From Drosophila miranda (taxonomy: Eukaryota > Arthropoda > Insecta > Diptera > Drosophilidae), in contig NC_046673.1 in the NCBI RefSeq assembly GCF_003369915.1, forward strand, positions 8,974,001-9,038,000: a DNA stretch of 64,000 nucleotides. Direction: 5' to 3'. Below, one piece after another: positions 35,658-48,670 of the stretch; the first letter of the stretch is position 1, and every line of letters begins with the position of its first letter. The notes under the pieces are model-generated. The model had not been told where the DNA came from. It did no database searches and was given only the letters and a program-made list of their open reading frames with translations. The translations under genes and the position numbers were made by a program.

Positions 35658-38600
35658 TACACCGAATCTTTGCACTGGCTCTGGCTCTGACTGTGAATCG
35701 CTTTCTCTTTCTGGGTTTCTGTTCCGCTTCCTCAATGCAAATTACCAGGCATTTTCAGATCTGTTGAAGATAAGTAGAAGAATTTATTAACAAAAGTTCT
35801 CGTCCATTGCCTTTGATCAGTCTTAACAGACCTGATAATCAAAAGATTACCTTGAGACATGATATACGATGCCCCTGTCCCGCCCCCGCCCCCGCCCCGC
35901 CCTGTCCTGATAGTCAGGTGTACACCTCTCGCTATCCACCAAGTAGAGCCAAGTAGAGCAGCCATAAAGACAGAGACCTTTTTGACGTTATGTAGAGCAT
36001 CAGCGATAAGTGAAAATTGCCCCGAAGAGGGAGATAGCAGCCACTTGATGGCCTCTGATATAAGTATACTTTCTGTACATTATACATTGTACACTGTACA
36101 TATGTATAAGAGCATGTTGTACATATGTACATACATATAGGAACACATAAGTATGGATGCTATATGTGGAACAGATCAGCGGCTATACTCGCATGTGGAT
36201 ATTGCATGCATTCTTCTGCCCAACATTTGACTTCTTTTCAATTTTAAATTGACAACAATTGCTGGCAATTTGCACTGCGAAAAATGTCTTCGAATGCCTG
36301 GCTCTGGTCTCTCGGTCTTGGTCTCGGTCTCTCGATTCATGCATAAATTTTAATTGAGATCCGTGCAAGTACAATAATTAAAAATGCAACAGAAAGTCCA
36401 GCGAATTAAACCAGGCTAATTGATAATTACAATCAAAATCTGTTCTATTTTTTTTTTGGCGGGAATATGGGACATTTGTACAGGTCATTTTTCAAAATTA
36501 ATACAACATATATGTACATACGATATTCCAGTTAAATACAGATCTGTTCTGTCTCGCCTCGCTGAACACCCAGCGGAGGCGTCACTAGTCTTTGTTGTGT
36601 CTGTGGTTATGTTCGGCTTAAAATAGTTATAGTTTTTTTTTTCCTATTTCTGCTTTCAACATCAACTCTCGGACGGGTACGAGTACGAGTACGAGTACTC
36701 GTTTGTGAAATTTTATAGCATGTTTGTCATTCAATCTGTGAGAAGAGCAGCACCCACACAGCACCCAACAGAACAGATAGGAACGGAACGGATCGGATCG
36801 GATCGGCAAGGCCAGGTTAATTACAATAGAAAACTGGAATGCACGCGACTACGAGAAAGAGAGTGAGAGCAGAGTAGAGCATCATCATCAGCCAATAGAG
36901 TGTCTTAGCGATACTACCACTTGCTCGCTGACTCGTACATTAATCATAATTACATTTATAAGAACTACACCTTCAACGCTTTGGTATTTCCTAATTTTTG
37001 TACACTTTAATCAAGATTCTCCCACCATTTTCAAGCCATGGCAAATCTCCTTTAGAGCCCCTCAGCAGGCGATAAGTTCTGGTCAGTCGGTCGTGTCGGA
37101 TCGTCTGGCGTGCTGGGGGACTTAAACCAGAACCCAGCACACACACGTACTGGAAAAGGCAATGAAAACTGGCATATTTTTTTTATCTTATCGCTTTGAG
37201 ATTATTGCCTAATACATTGCTCATTTTTAGGCACTGCCACTAAGGCCCATAAAGAGTCTACATACAGAGTCTCTGTACATGAGATAACTTTCGGGTTTTC
37301 GAACAATATTTCATGGCCAGCATAAATCAATTTTTATGTAATATTTAGCTTGATTTAATTAACGAAAACCTTACACATACAAACAAATTGAAGATATATT
37401 TGAAGGGGCTTACTTAAGGCTATCTCTCGGATGTCCCCACATCCAGTGAAATGGGAATGGGAATGGCCTATCTATCTACCGAGAGTTGAGTAATGATGAA
37501 AGCGTGTGTTCTTTCCAGTGGAACCGTATTAAGTGATAAGATCATCAGAAGACTCACATAAAGATAAACTGATGATAATGGAGGATGATGACACACTCGG
37601 CATATGTACGTGTACACACACCCAAAACCTTATAGTAGGTATTGCTACTTTTAGATCGTATGGCTGCCAGCTACAAATAAATAAATAGCTCATAGAACTT
37701 TCATACTCAAAAGTCCTTTGAGATTAAAATACAAATACTCTCAAGAAAAACGTGTAAATATTTTTATTTACAAATGATACCACAGTACCCCTAAATCCAC
37801 TTGTGCAACGAGTACATTCTATAGAATGGAAATTTCTGATTTATCTATTTAGCTAACACCTTCCCCAACATACATACATATCTATATTTTTTGGGATTTC
37901 ATTGTGAAATATGCAGAATTTATTAAATTTCTTTTCTTGCCATTTGGGTAATTTTCGTTGGCCCACAGTCCTACAGTTTTCTATAATTTTGGCTTTACAG
38001 ATTGAAATACAATATAGCACTAGTAGAATCAATTGAAGTACCATTCAGATTTCCACTTGGCTCGTGGGTTTCAGGTTTCGGGAAGACCTTTCTTTCCATT
38101 CAACGATCTACCCCATCCATGATTTCCGCATTACAAAATCGGTTTTTCCTTCCACTGTTAGTCATATATTTTTTGCGCTAAAATTAATTTTTATATTTTG
38201 TACTCTTTTTTGCCCAATTAAATGGGTCGACTTTGAGCAGTTCAAAGTAGATAAATGCCGCGGCGGCAGTTTCCCCAAAATGGGGACACCCGATCCAAGT
38301 CTGTGTATGTGTGTAAGTAAGCTGCACTTGCAGCACAATGTGGAAGAAGAATAAAGGCAAGTGGTGGCTCCATTTCAGTTTTCCTTATCAAGTTTCAATT
38401 GCTTTGATTCCAGATTTTTTCCAGATTTTCCGCTTATTGGGCATGATTCCTCCTCTCATCGCGAGAGACAGTGGAGAGATGGATGGATGGGTGGATGGGT
38501 AGATGGATGGCGATGTGGTATGTATCTCTGGCACTTGCAAAAGATGTGGCTGCTGCTGCGTCATTTAGTTGGGGTGGATTGTTGGGCTGTTGTCCACGCT

Positions 38601-41600
38601 GTTCTGAGTTGTGCGAAGCGCAATTCCCATTCCCATTTCCATTCCCCGTTGAGACGCAGTTTCATACAAGTTTTGCTCTAGGGAGGAGGGGGTTACAATG
38701 TAAAGGAATCTCTTAAGAGTCTTAGCTACAGTTGGTACAGCGGTTTATTGCTTAAGGTAGATCTGAGTTCTCTTTTGGGCAGAGAAAACTACTTTCAATG
38801 TGAAATTATTGAGTGGGGAGATTAGTTTATTCAATCCCTCTAGCCCTTGCTCTTTCAAATCAAAACATTATTCTCTTTCACCGTTTCACCACCCACACGG
38901 GCACTCTCAAAGCGGTCTTTCTTTTTCCGACCATATTCAGACGACTTCCAAGGAACCCCCGGATACAGCACCGCACCTTTCTTCGGGCTTCGGGCTGCCA
39001 CTTACCATATTTGAACAAGAGGCCCCACCGCACATAAATCATCATCCACTGCCATACACATAAATCTCAGCAGATAAGAGCACCGCACCAAGGTATAGAA
39101 ATAGTGGTAATAAATATGCTGACCATATTTTGACAGGCATTAAACAACTATTAGCCATACCAAAAAAATACTCGGCTGGTTGTCGGGGCGAGGGGGTGAA
39201 GCAAACAGCAAATATACGTATTAGAGAGCCATCAAATTGATAGTCTCTTTCCGTTGGTAATTGAGTGTTACCGGGCTTACACATTTTGACAACCGATTCG
39301 CGCGAGCACCTGTCAATGAGAGGGGGCTAGTGCTAGTCCCCATCCCGCCCCTCTTTAGGGGAGCTTGTAGCTTTAAATTTCATTTGTTTGCCGCACTCTC
39401 TCCCTCTCTCTGCGCCCAGCCCTCTCGTTTGTTCTTGTCGCTTGTTGGGAGGTGCTATTGACATTTAATTTGAGTTAATGGCACGCCAAACGACATCGCT
39501 GTCGGCGGCTGACAGCACGGGGCTGCAGTCGTATTATCAGATGTGTTGATTTCGGGACAGTCGAGTATACATTTGACCGACTTGGGGGTATTCTATACGA
39601 AGGTTTTCTTTGAGGTGTTATCAACATTCATACGTAGTGTTATGTACTTCCTGGCAGACGGGGGATACCCCTGCTGGGGGAGGATTTTTTCCATTCCATT
39701 AAAGTTGAAAGCAATCTAGCATGCTTAGCATGCCCTTCGGCTACAGGGTATGAGAAACGAATAGATTGTAGTTTTTGTTGGGCAGTAATGATAACCTTGT
39801 CTTGGCCCTCCCCTCCCCTTCCCACCTCTCCCGCCACCTCTCTGAGAACACCAGAGAAACGGGGATTGCACAATCAGCTCATTTGGTTGGTGATGTTTTT
39901 GTTGTTTGTTGAACAATAAATCTATCAACAACAATTTGTCCGCTAGTAGAAGTCACTTAAACGTTAACAAAGTGCAAATTGCCAACTTGCGAAACTGTAA
40001 TCCAAGGAAAGTGTGTAAACGTTTCTTATGCAACTCCTCCTCCATTCCGACGATTCGGGCACGCAAACACTCCATCAAACATAAAAGAGTAAATGTTTGA
40101 GCTGGGAACATGAGGCGGAGTTTGTTCTTCCAAAACTCCCGCAGGCAGAAGACAAAATGTTTTCTCACTCATACTACATCATCCAAGAGCAGTCGAGCGG
40201 AAAGTTAAAGCCGTAAAACGTTTAACGGAAAAAGGCGCGGTTAAGGTTAGCTTTTCTAGTGTTTTTGTTTTTGTTTTTTATATACCCTGTACTCGTTGAG
40301 GAAAGAGGCTCACTTGATTTTACCAGAGAGCACTGTCTGAGCTGTGTGAAATCGAAAAGAAGTATGGAAACTACTTAGCAATTGTTTTCCGATCCATAAA
40401 GAATGATTTCTATTGCATAATAATTACAGCCAATATCAAAATAATATCTCCTTTAGATCTGAGTGTATTTAATGGCATTTGTTTAGGAGGTATTTCCAAG
40501 TCGAATACTCATCAATGGCATATGTATTTTTTGTTGCTTAGCTTGGAAACAATGCAAAAAGCAGTAACAAAAATGCGTAGCGAACAAAAGACAACTGTGG
40601 ATGCGGGCGAACGGATAGCGGTAAAAGGGGGGTCGGGGGTCCCTTTCCGTGCGTGAGAATTACAATGCGCAAATGCAAAAGTGTTTAGAGCAGGCAGCGA
40701 TGCCAGCCAAAAACTAACAGTGGGGCCGGCCCACTTGCACATGCCCACGAACAACGGTATGCCAAAAGCAGGAGAGAGAGCAGGACAGAGAGAGAAACAG
40801 TACAACCGGAAGTATGGAGGATGCAGCTTCAATATGGATGAAGCACGGATCCGGATAAGAAAAGAATACACACAGAAAATGAAAAATAAAAAACACCAAC
40901 AACTTTTAAATTATTAATAATTTAAATATAAATCTATCTGCACAGCGATCTTTAGTTTGATTTATTTATGTTAGAAATCTCCGTATGATGGTTATTTCTC
41001 AATAATTTCAATGTCAATGCCTTTAGAGTGGATCTGGAACATCTGGAAAATCTTTTAAAGCGTGCTGCCCTCGCCGCAGCTGCAGCTGCGCATTAATTAT
41101 GGGAATTTTAGGGCAAGAAAAGAAGAGAAAGAGAGAGAGGGAGGCTGATGCACAGGCGGAGCAGCCAAATGAAATAGTGTCAAGAAAGACAAAGAGGAAG
41201 AGGAGAGAAGAGAGACAGAATGAATGAATGCAATATTCGTGCAATATTAGCCAAGCACTGTATTTTCGATTAAATCCAAGCCATTCGAATGGCATTCCTC
41301 AAATTATGTATTTTGATTTGAAAACGTGGTGTTGTCAGAAAATTGATTTTCTTTCATAGCTAAAACCATTAAGATATGTCTGAAGGAGCTTGAACTATGT
41401 ATTTTGTAACCTCTGGTGAAAGAACAAACTAAGCATTGCACTGTTTAGTGACATACCTAAATTTTCGGACCTTACCAGCTGATCCTCAGAACTGAATTCC
41501 AAACGGAATTATTATTGCCACTATAACTTATTAGCTGTCAGCTTTCCCATTGATCTTTACACCTTTGCCGGGGTCAGAGTGTCAGCGGCAGGGGTATCTG

Positions 41601-42572
41601 CAAATATTGGAAAGTGCTCGTACATTTCCAGTCGAATGTGACAGATTCCAGTGATCATGAACAGGTCGACGTGAAAACGAAGTACCTGGTGAGGAGGAGG
41701 TGGAGAGCCACGAGCAGGAGAGGGAGCGGGAGCGGGAGCGGGAGTAGGAACGGTCCCAAGAGCTGAGGTTTTTGCTTTGGTCACTTGCTGAACCGGTTCT
41801 GCCGGCATTTCACACACACACACACACAAACAGAAACACACACTGTAACACACATGCACACCCTCTCTCTCACTTTTCCACTTTTTCAACTACGGCTTGA
41901 AAGTGCGGCTGCGGCTGCGACTGCGGCTGTGGCTGGGCCACTGCTCGCCTAAGGTGTACTACTCGTTCTACATTATCTTTCTCTTTTTTTCATGTTCTGC
42001 GCACACACACAGGCACACACACTCGATCAGACACATTCCTGCTGCAGCAAAATAACATCTCTTGAGAGATGTATTACCTTTTTTGTTTATAGCTCGATTA
42101 GCAACAATTTACACATTTTAAATGCACGCTTCTCGCATTGCGCCTCGCACAGCGATTCTACACAAAGTACAATACAAACGAAAAAAATAAACACCACGCG
42201 CACAATCTCAATAGAACTAAATCGAAAAACAGTTGAATTTTACGCGCTCAGGCCACGACGATGTGCCTATCTGTTTGAACTTCCCGCTTTGCTTTCTCAA
42301 TGATTACTGTTCTTTGCTTTCCCAACAGTGGAGCGGCAAGAAAGTCAGTGTGACCGTATACAAATAATCACATGCAATTAAATACTGAAATTTTCCGCAT
42401 TTTCACAAAAATTTTTAACTGGCAACTATGCTTAAATATGGGACATTATAACATTCACATAATTGTTATAAATTAAAAGAATAATAATATTAAAACAGTT
42501 GGAATGAATTTGGTTCGTGTACGAGCACTTGAGCTATAGCTAACCATAAACCGTAGTATGGACATTTGTATG
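35658..42572. other. Intergenic region upstream of the M13 gene
   Basis: No protein with a family signature is seen in this 6.9 kb. It holds a C-rich GC-box-like run at about 35869-35905, which could belong to the M13 promoter, and a GAGTAC run at about 36675-36701. A GGATG(G) run lies at about 38478-38512, and repeat-like TATACCCTG pieces near 40280 and 39700-39760. A GAGCGG run at about 41716-41750 and CA runs near 41812 and 42003 complete the simple repeats. A distant 5' UTR exon of the M13 gene could lie here but cannot be pinned down. Confidence 0.5.
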
Positions 42573-43262
42573 ACCAATTTCCTTTAAACATTCTGTTTTC
42601 CAAACTGTCTTGAAACGTACTTAATAATACATTTTTCTTAAATTGAATTGTTTATGACCTATTCATGCACTTAATATGTTCCTGTATATATGTATGTATA
42701 TCGACCCCGATACATAATCTTGATCTTTGTAAATGGCCATAAAAAGAATCATTTCGTTCAGATAGCTTTAAAGCAGAGACTCACTAGTTTCTGCATTCAT
42801 TGAAGCCTGAGATGACAAACATTTTCTAATTCTATATATTCTATATATTCTAGGATAATTCCTAGGGTATGCAGAATGCTGCTCATTCCGTGCCATGTTG
42901 CGGGACAGTGGTGCCCATTTCTCGGCACATGTGTCTGATCCACACAAATTGAATGTTGCAAACGGAAAAAAATATAAGTAAGTCTGAAATGAGTCTCATT
43001 TTTGCTACGATTCATCCCGATTCAAAGAGAGCGAAAAGAGAGTGCGGAGAGACAGTGTATAACTGTAAAAGGTACGGCCATCCTGTGTTTGCTTTCTCAA
43101 ATGAAACTAGAACAAAACGTAGGCTGCAATTACCGTTTCCGTTGCCTGCACGTAGTTGTTGCCTCTGGCATGGTATAACTATAAAAGGTACGGCCATCCC
43201 GCTATTCTGTGCAAGGAGTGCATGACGGATGAAGGATGTAGGATGTAGATTGATTTTGTTCT

Positions 43263-43808
43263 ATGGCTGCTTTTACCAATGACGAACTGAAAACACAGAT
43301 GGCACAGATTAACTTGCAGTGGCATCAAGTCTCTGAAGTCAATAGCCATATTTTGTATCCCAGCAGCGATACTAGCGATACGAGGATTCCATTGGAAAAC
43401 TGCGGAACATTACAGAGGGAGAAGACATTAACCACTTTGATGGATCGGAGGGACTGCATCTTAACAACACATTTCAATAAATACGCTCTAGCTCTTCCAG
43501 CCCTTATCCTGGACGGTAAATACGTTCGGAACCCCCCAATAGCGTCTTAAGGATGATCTGTCGGTTGACTAAGGGCTCTACCGGAGTAAGAAGTACCTCC
43601 ACTGCCTGATTTGCAATGATATCCATGCAAATTTACACCTGATAACAGCACAACAGGGTCGTGTCAATTATGTTGTCAGTGAGGTAATGAAACAATTACC
43701 TTCTTCCTCCGGAAGAGCCGTCAATCAGCCCTCCAATCATCAGCAATACGCCACTGCAGCGTTCCGAACGTATCCTGCAAATCCTGCCACCGATTTTATT
43801 TAAAGTTT
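43263..43808 (+). pseudogene. Degenerate coding remnant (copy 1)
   Basis: Protein-like text appears in shifting frames: AFTNDELKTQMAQINLQW, later YLHCLICNDIHANLHLITAQ and VNYVVSEVMKQLPSSSGRAV, ending near 43803. Stops and frameshifts interrupt it, including a TAA after the LSVD position that copy 2 also has. Its parent family is not recognised. It is best read as an old gene ruined before the duplication. Confidence 0.55.
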
Positions 43809-44394
43809 CCTTTAGTACGAAATGAAAACATCACACACATGAGCTTCATGAGCATGGAATTTATTTGATTCGAATTTATGTATACATGTATAGTCCAAGC
43901 ATATTTGGGAATATATTTCCTGTAATTAAGCCCCACATCATCGCAGCGTCGAGCCAAGTTTAAAGTACAAACAAATTGTAGAAAATGTCGGTGGTGGACT
44001 CTGTACTTTCTCTGTCACTGTACACTCTTGTCAGAATAGGTTTTGGGATGCACCCCCCACAATGTCTATGAACCCAACCATACAATCGATCCCCCACTCA
44101 GTTGCCACCTCGTGCTCTTACTCCTTTGCGTGCCTTTTGGCCAAGAGCTGCCTCTGGCAGCAAAATTTAATTCGAAGATATAACTTTCTACATATACCAT
44201 TTTGTCTGTATTCAAGGATTACCCTCATGCATTTCGATACAATATCAGGTTGCTAAACAATACAATTTCATTTAGGAACATATTTAACTCTAACTCCAGC
44301 TCGCCATCCGCCATCATTTTGCTTCGAATATCTAAGTGATGGAAACAGAACTTGGCTTTAAACGATATTAGCACACTGACACACGATCAATACA

Positions 44395-44570
44395 CACTTT
44401 AGTTTCCTCTTTAAAGGGTTCCTGCAAATTGACAGCGTCATGTAGCGACTCCTTGGCTGTCTCCAAATGATCGGAATTATCGGACACCTCCGAGCGGGAC
44501 GACTCCTTGGCTGTCTCGAAATTATCGGATACCTCGGAACGAGGCTTGGGCTTTTTTAGAACTTTAGTTA
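44395..44570 (-). pseudogene. Acidic/basic coding remnant on the minus strand (copy 1)
   Basis: The minus strand reads LKKPKPRSEVSDNFETAKES and then a second SRSEVSDNSDHLETAKES unit, a two-fold protein repeat in an open stretch. It has no start, and flanking frames are broken. The same stretch recurs at about 48500-48670. The parent gene is unknown. Confidence 0.4.
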
Positions 44571-44979
44571 ACCCATTTTTTTTTTATAAATAACTGCGGA
44601 ACACGAGAAATTCCAGTACTAGTGGTACGAGTACGAGTAGGAGCATGTATTCGATTCGGCAGGAGCTCACCTTGATTGTCGTTATGCTGTCAAAGGTCCT
44701 ATTCCACTATCCCATCCACGGCAATCTTCTCCTCATCCATGACTATCAGGCTGGGGATCTTCTATTTGCTGGTGTCAAAAAATGGTACTACGAGTACACA
44801 CAAGCTTTCGTTTAACTTATGACCAAAATTTGTGAGCTTTGAAAATTTAGTTCTTTTCCGCTGTTCAATGGATGCGCTTAAAAATGCACCCTTAATTCGT
44901 TGAAAGTCTCACAGTCTGGCCGAAAAAACTACACGCACGGCGGACCAAAAAGGTTTAAAGTATTTTGTGCGTCTTTCGG

Positions 44980-45089
44980 ATCTGTTCGAGCAACATTTAC
45001 TGGCAATGAAAAATAAAGACTGTGAACCGCTCGGCAGCGTTCGCCTGAATGGTGAGAATATCTTCGATAACTATGAGTTTTGACAACCA
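44980..45089 (+). pseudogene. Short coding remnant ending NYEF (copy 1)
   Basis: An open stretch reads KYFVRLSDLFEQHLLAMKN and later LNGENIFDNYEF with a TGA. Copy 2 (about 49025-49135) keeps the second half but has lost about 57 bp before it. The composition looks protein-coding, but the family is unknown and no start is visible. Confidence 0.35.
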
Positions 45090-45470
45090 TTTCTTAGAGC
45101 ACTATTAGAGCATGATTCCAGCTGGAGAACGCTGTCGATTGGTGTGTTTGATGAGGAGAGAAGCCAACCAAGTTTGAAAATCTACAAATTTATGGAAAAT
45201 GGACGAAACAGACTTCATGTTCATATTTATTTATTTCTTCCAATGTTCTCCTCCAGCAGGGTATTTATGGCCTCACGGGTTCACAAAAAAATTTCTTATC
45301 TAACATGGCTTATCTAATGTTACAATAAGTTTAAATTAGTTGTTATAAGGATATTATGTATATTTGCATCGCGGGCAGCCTATTAGATAGGATTTATACG
45401 TAAACGCAGGTTGGCAGCACAGTTCGCTCACTGACTAGGACTGGCTGCTGTGGCGTATTTAAATTCGAGC

Positions 45471-45898
45471 TGGAAATAAATGCAATCTAAAATTTAAATT
45501 TAAAAACCCATTCTGGTTACAGTTAATACTTTTGTTTATTTTTAGTATTTACACAAAAGGTTTTACAAAGATTATTTAATTCATTTGTTTTGGCTTTTTT
45601 TTAACACATTTTGGCCTTGCAACTGGCAAAATTTGAGTTTGGGAATACAATTTTCTTCAAGAAAAGACAAAAAAAAATATTAGAGCTCAGCGTAGCACCT
45701 ATAATTTTTTTGCTATTTTTTTTTGTCTGCTGCTATTGTTGTTATATTGCTGCCGGCTGAAACTGTCCCTGTCCCTGACCCTGACCCTGTCCTGGGTCTT
45801 CTTGTAGAGATCGTTGTCCACATTACTGTGTGGTATGCTGCCCAGATCCAGGGTGTCTGCATAGAAATTGCTATTGCGTCCCCCATACATGGACTTGT
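45471..45898 (-). pseudogene. Broken copy of the if (integrin alpha-PS2) 3' end
   Basis: The left part (45471-45758) matches the if 3' UTR at about 49986-50323. The right part (45759-45898) matches a piece of the big if coding exon at about 51903-52037, including MYGGRNSNFYADTLDLGSIP against the functional MYGGRSGNFHAGTLDLGSIP. About 1.6 kb between them (50324-51902 in the intact gene) is missing. The fragment has no transmembrane region or tail and cannot make an integrin. At 45898 it runs straight into duplication copy 2. Confidence 0.9.
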
Positions 45899-46824
45899 AC
45901 GCTATTTTTATGCCCAATTTCCTTTAATTAATATAAACATTCTGTTTTCCAAACTGTCTTGAAACGTACTTATTAATAACTTTTACTTAGATTAAAATGT
46001 TCTTGACCTATTCATGCACTTAATATGTTTCCTGTATATATGTATATCGATCCCGATACCTATTCTTGATCTTTGTAAATGGCCATAAAAAGAATCTTTT
46101 CGTTCAGATAGCTTTAAAGCATAGACTCACTAGTTTCTGCATTAATTGGAGCCTGAGATGACAAATATTTTCTAGTCCTATATATTATATACATATATAT
46201 TCTATATATTCTAGGATAATTCCTAGGGTATGCAGAATGCTGCTCATTCCGTGCCATGTTGCGGGACAGTGGTGCCCATTTCTCGGCACATGTGTCTGAT
46301 CCACACAAATTGAATGTTGCCAACGGTAAAAAATGTAAGTAATTCTAGAATGAGTCTCATTTTTGCTACGATTCATACCGATTCAAAGAGAGCGAAAAGA
46401 GAGTGCGGAGAGAAAGTGTATAACTGTAAAAGGTACGGCCATCCTGTGTTTGCTTTCTCAAATGAAGCTAGAACAAAACGTAGGCTGCAATTACCGTTTT
46501 CGCTGCCTGCGCGTGGGCGAGTTCGAAAATTCGAACTTGATCGAACTTGAGGGAACAGCTATGCTATGGCTTAAGATTTAAGTTTGACTTGGCGCTCTTG
46601 ATTTTTTTTAATTATCTTATAATTAAATATAATTATAATTACGAATCAATATTACATATTACTCTGTGCCTTAGAGTATATTGAAATACCTTTTGAAAAT
46701 TGAAAACAATAGTAAGCTACACTTACAGTTTCGCGCTTATGTAATCGAAGCAGGCTTGGGATACAAGCAAACAGTGTCAAATTTTCTGTAATAAACTAAA
46801 CCAAAGTTTGAGAAATTATATCAA

Positions 46825-47373
46825 ATGTCGCTGGAGGACTGCTTAAACAACATTGGCCTCGGCAATCCTGTAATGCAAGCGGCTAGGTCTTCCGGATCGA
46901 AACTAATTCACGCCATTGGGATAACGCCGGAACAAGGAAAGATGATTCTGAAGGAGACGCAAACGCTGGGCTCGATCGTTTCTAAATACGTCTGGCCGGA
47001 TATATCGCTGAACTCTATAGTCGGCAGTAATTACCACTTTGTGCGTTTTGCCGGCCTGAGTGGCACATCGGCCATTTTAATGGGCGCCTACTGCAGCTAC
47101 GTGCTGGAAGATATAAAGGACCCGTTGGAGCAGATGCGCTCGGAGGCCTATGCTGATGGGGCCATTCGCATGCACCTCTGGCATGCGTTCGCCATGATGG
47201 CCATGCCACTGGTCCACTACCCCGTACTAACCGGAACCCTGATGACCACAGGCGCCCTCATCTACAGCGGCTCCTTCTACTATTACGCCCTAACGGGTAA
47301 ACAACGTATCCGGACTTATCCGACCATTGGAGTGTTCTTCCTGATAGCAGCGTGGATGTCGCTGATCATGTAG
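46825..47373 (+). CDS. TMEM256/DUF423-like membrane protein, single exon
   Basis: This is an uninterrupted frame of 182 residues. The N-terminal half is a soluble leader; the C-terminal half matches the DUF423 (UPF0382/TMEM256) pattern of four hydrophobic segments. These are RFAGLSGTSAILMGAYCSYV (about residues 74-93), LWHAFAMMAMPLVHY (about 118-132), TGTLMTTGALIYSGSFYYYA (about 136-155) and IGVFFLIAAWMSLIM at the end. Family hallmarks are the H.LWHA-like motif and G.L.FSGS.Y-like motif. Family members are small membrane proteins of unknown biochemical role. It sits only in duplication copy 2. No intron and no poly(A) tail are seen, so a retrogene origin is neither shown nor excluded. The intact frame amid ruined neighbours suggests it is functional. 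Confidence 0.82.
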   Translation: MSLEDCLNNIGLGNPVMQAARSSGSKLIHAIGITPEQGKMILKETQTLGSIVSKYVWPDISLNSIVGSNYHFVRFAGLSGTSAILMGAYCSYVLEDIKDPLEQMRSEAYADGAIRMHLWHAFAMMAMPLVHYPVLTGTLMTTGALIYSGSFYYYALTGKQRIRTYPTIGVFFLIAAWMSLIM

Positions 47374-47387
47374 GATCATGGTGCTCT

Positions 47388-47905
47388 ATGGCTGGAGTTA
47401 CCAATGACGAGCTGAAAACACAGATGGCATAGATTGACTTGCAGTGGTATCCCAGCAGCGATATTATCGATACGAGGATTCGATTGAAGACCTGGTGAAC
47501 ATTACAGAGGGAGAAGACATTAACCACTTTGATGCATCGGAGGGACTGCATCTTAACGCAATACAATACAACCAATAAATACGCTCTAGCTCTTCCAGCC
47601 CTCATCCTGGACGGTAAATACGTTCGGAACCCCCCAAAAGCGGCTTAAGGATGATCTGTCGGTTGACTAAGGGCTCTACCGGAGTAAGAAGTACCTCCAC
47701 TGCCTGATTTGCAATGATATCCATGCAAATTTACACCTGATAACAGCACAACAGGGTCGTGTCAATTATGTTGTCAGTGAGGTAATGAAACAATTACCTT
47801 CTTCCTCCGGAAGAGCCGTCAATCAGCCCTCCAATCATCAGCAATAAGCCACTGCAGCGTTCCGAACGTATCCTGCAAATCCTGCCACCGATTTTATTTA
47901 AAGTT
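47388..47905 (+). pseudogene. Degenerate coding remnant (copy 2)
   Basis: This is the counterpart of 43263-43808, starting 15 bp after the TMEM256-like stop. One frame reads EDSIEDLVNITEGEDINHF and another YLHCLICNDIHANLH, with an in-frame TAG early on and the shared TAA after LSVD. The protein-like composition shows former coding use; the breaks show it is dead. Confidence 0.55.
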
Positions 47906-48499
47906 TCCTTTAGTACGAAATGAAAACATCACACACATGAGCTTCATGAGCATGGAATTTATTTGATTCGAATTTATGTATACATGTATAGTCCAAGCAT
48001 ATTTGGGAATATATTTCCTGTAAATAAGCCCCACATCATCGCAGCGTCGAGCCAAGTTTAAAGTACAAACAAATTGTAGAAAATGTCGGTGGTGGACTCT
48101 GTACTTTCTCTGTCACTGTACACTCTTGTCAGAATAGGTTTTGGGATGCACCCCCCACAATGTCTATGAACCCAACCATACAATCGATCCCCCACTCAGT
48201 TGCCACCTCGTGCTCTTACTCCTTTGCGTGCCTTTTGGCCAAGAGCTGCCTCTGGCAGCAAAATTTAATTCGAAGATATAACTTTCTACATATACCATTT
48301 TGTCTGTATTCAAGGATTACCCTCATGCATTTCGATACAATATCAGGTTGCTAAACAATACAATTTCATTTAGGAACATATTTAACTCTAACTCCAGCTC
48401 GCCATCCGCCATCATTTTGCTTCGAATATCTAAGTGATGGAAACAGAACTTGGCTTTAAACGATATTAGCACACTGACACACGATCAATACTCACTTTA

Positions 48500-48670
48500 G
48501 TTTACTCCTTAAAGGGTTCCTGCAAATTGACAGCGTCATGTAGCGACTCCTTGGCTGTCTCCAAATGATCGGAATTATCGGACACCTCCGAGCGGGACGA
48601 CTCCTTGGCTGTCTCGAAATTATCGGAATTATCGGATACCTCGGAACGAGGCTTGGGCTTTTTTAGAACC
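48500..48670 (-). pseudogene. Acidic/basic coding remnant on the minus strand (copy 2)
   Basis: This is the counterpart of 44395-44570, with the same SEVSDN/ETAKES repeats and a small in-frame insertion (an extra ATTATCGGA). No start or splice context is seen. Confidence 0.4.

Larger units (their letters stand above)
42573..45470. repeat. Segmental duplication copy 1
   Basis: Almost the whole of this stretch recurs at 45913-49524 in the same orientation and order. Long blocks are identical or nearly so; for example 44062-44256 matches 48160-48354. Offsets are about 3.3 kb in the left part and 4.1 kb in the right part, because copy 2 has a ~0.86 kb segment (a gene) that copy 1 lacks. Copy 1 instead has about 90 bp of local sequence at 43150-43240, including a second GGTACGGCCATCC. 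It contains only degenerate coding remnants. Confidence 0.92.

Noticed and set aside
44062..44256. 64-residue open frame identical in both duplicates (also 48160-48354)
   Set aside because: Identity follows from the recent duplication. It has no domain and no splice or promoter support, and it overlaps other remnants.
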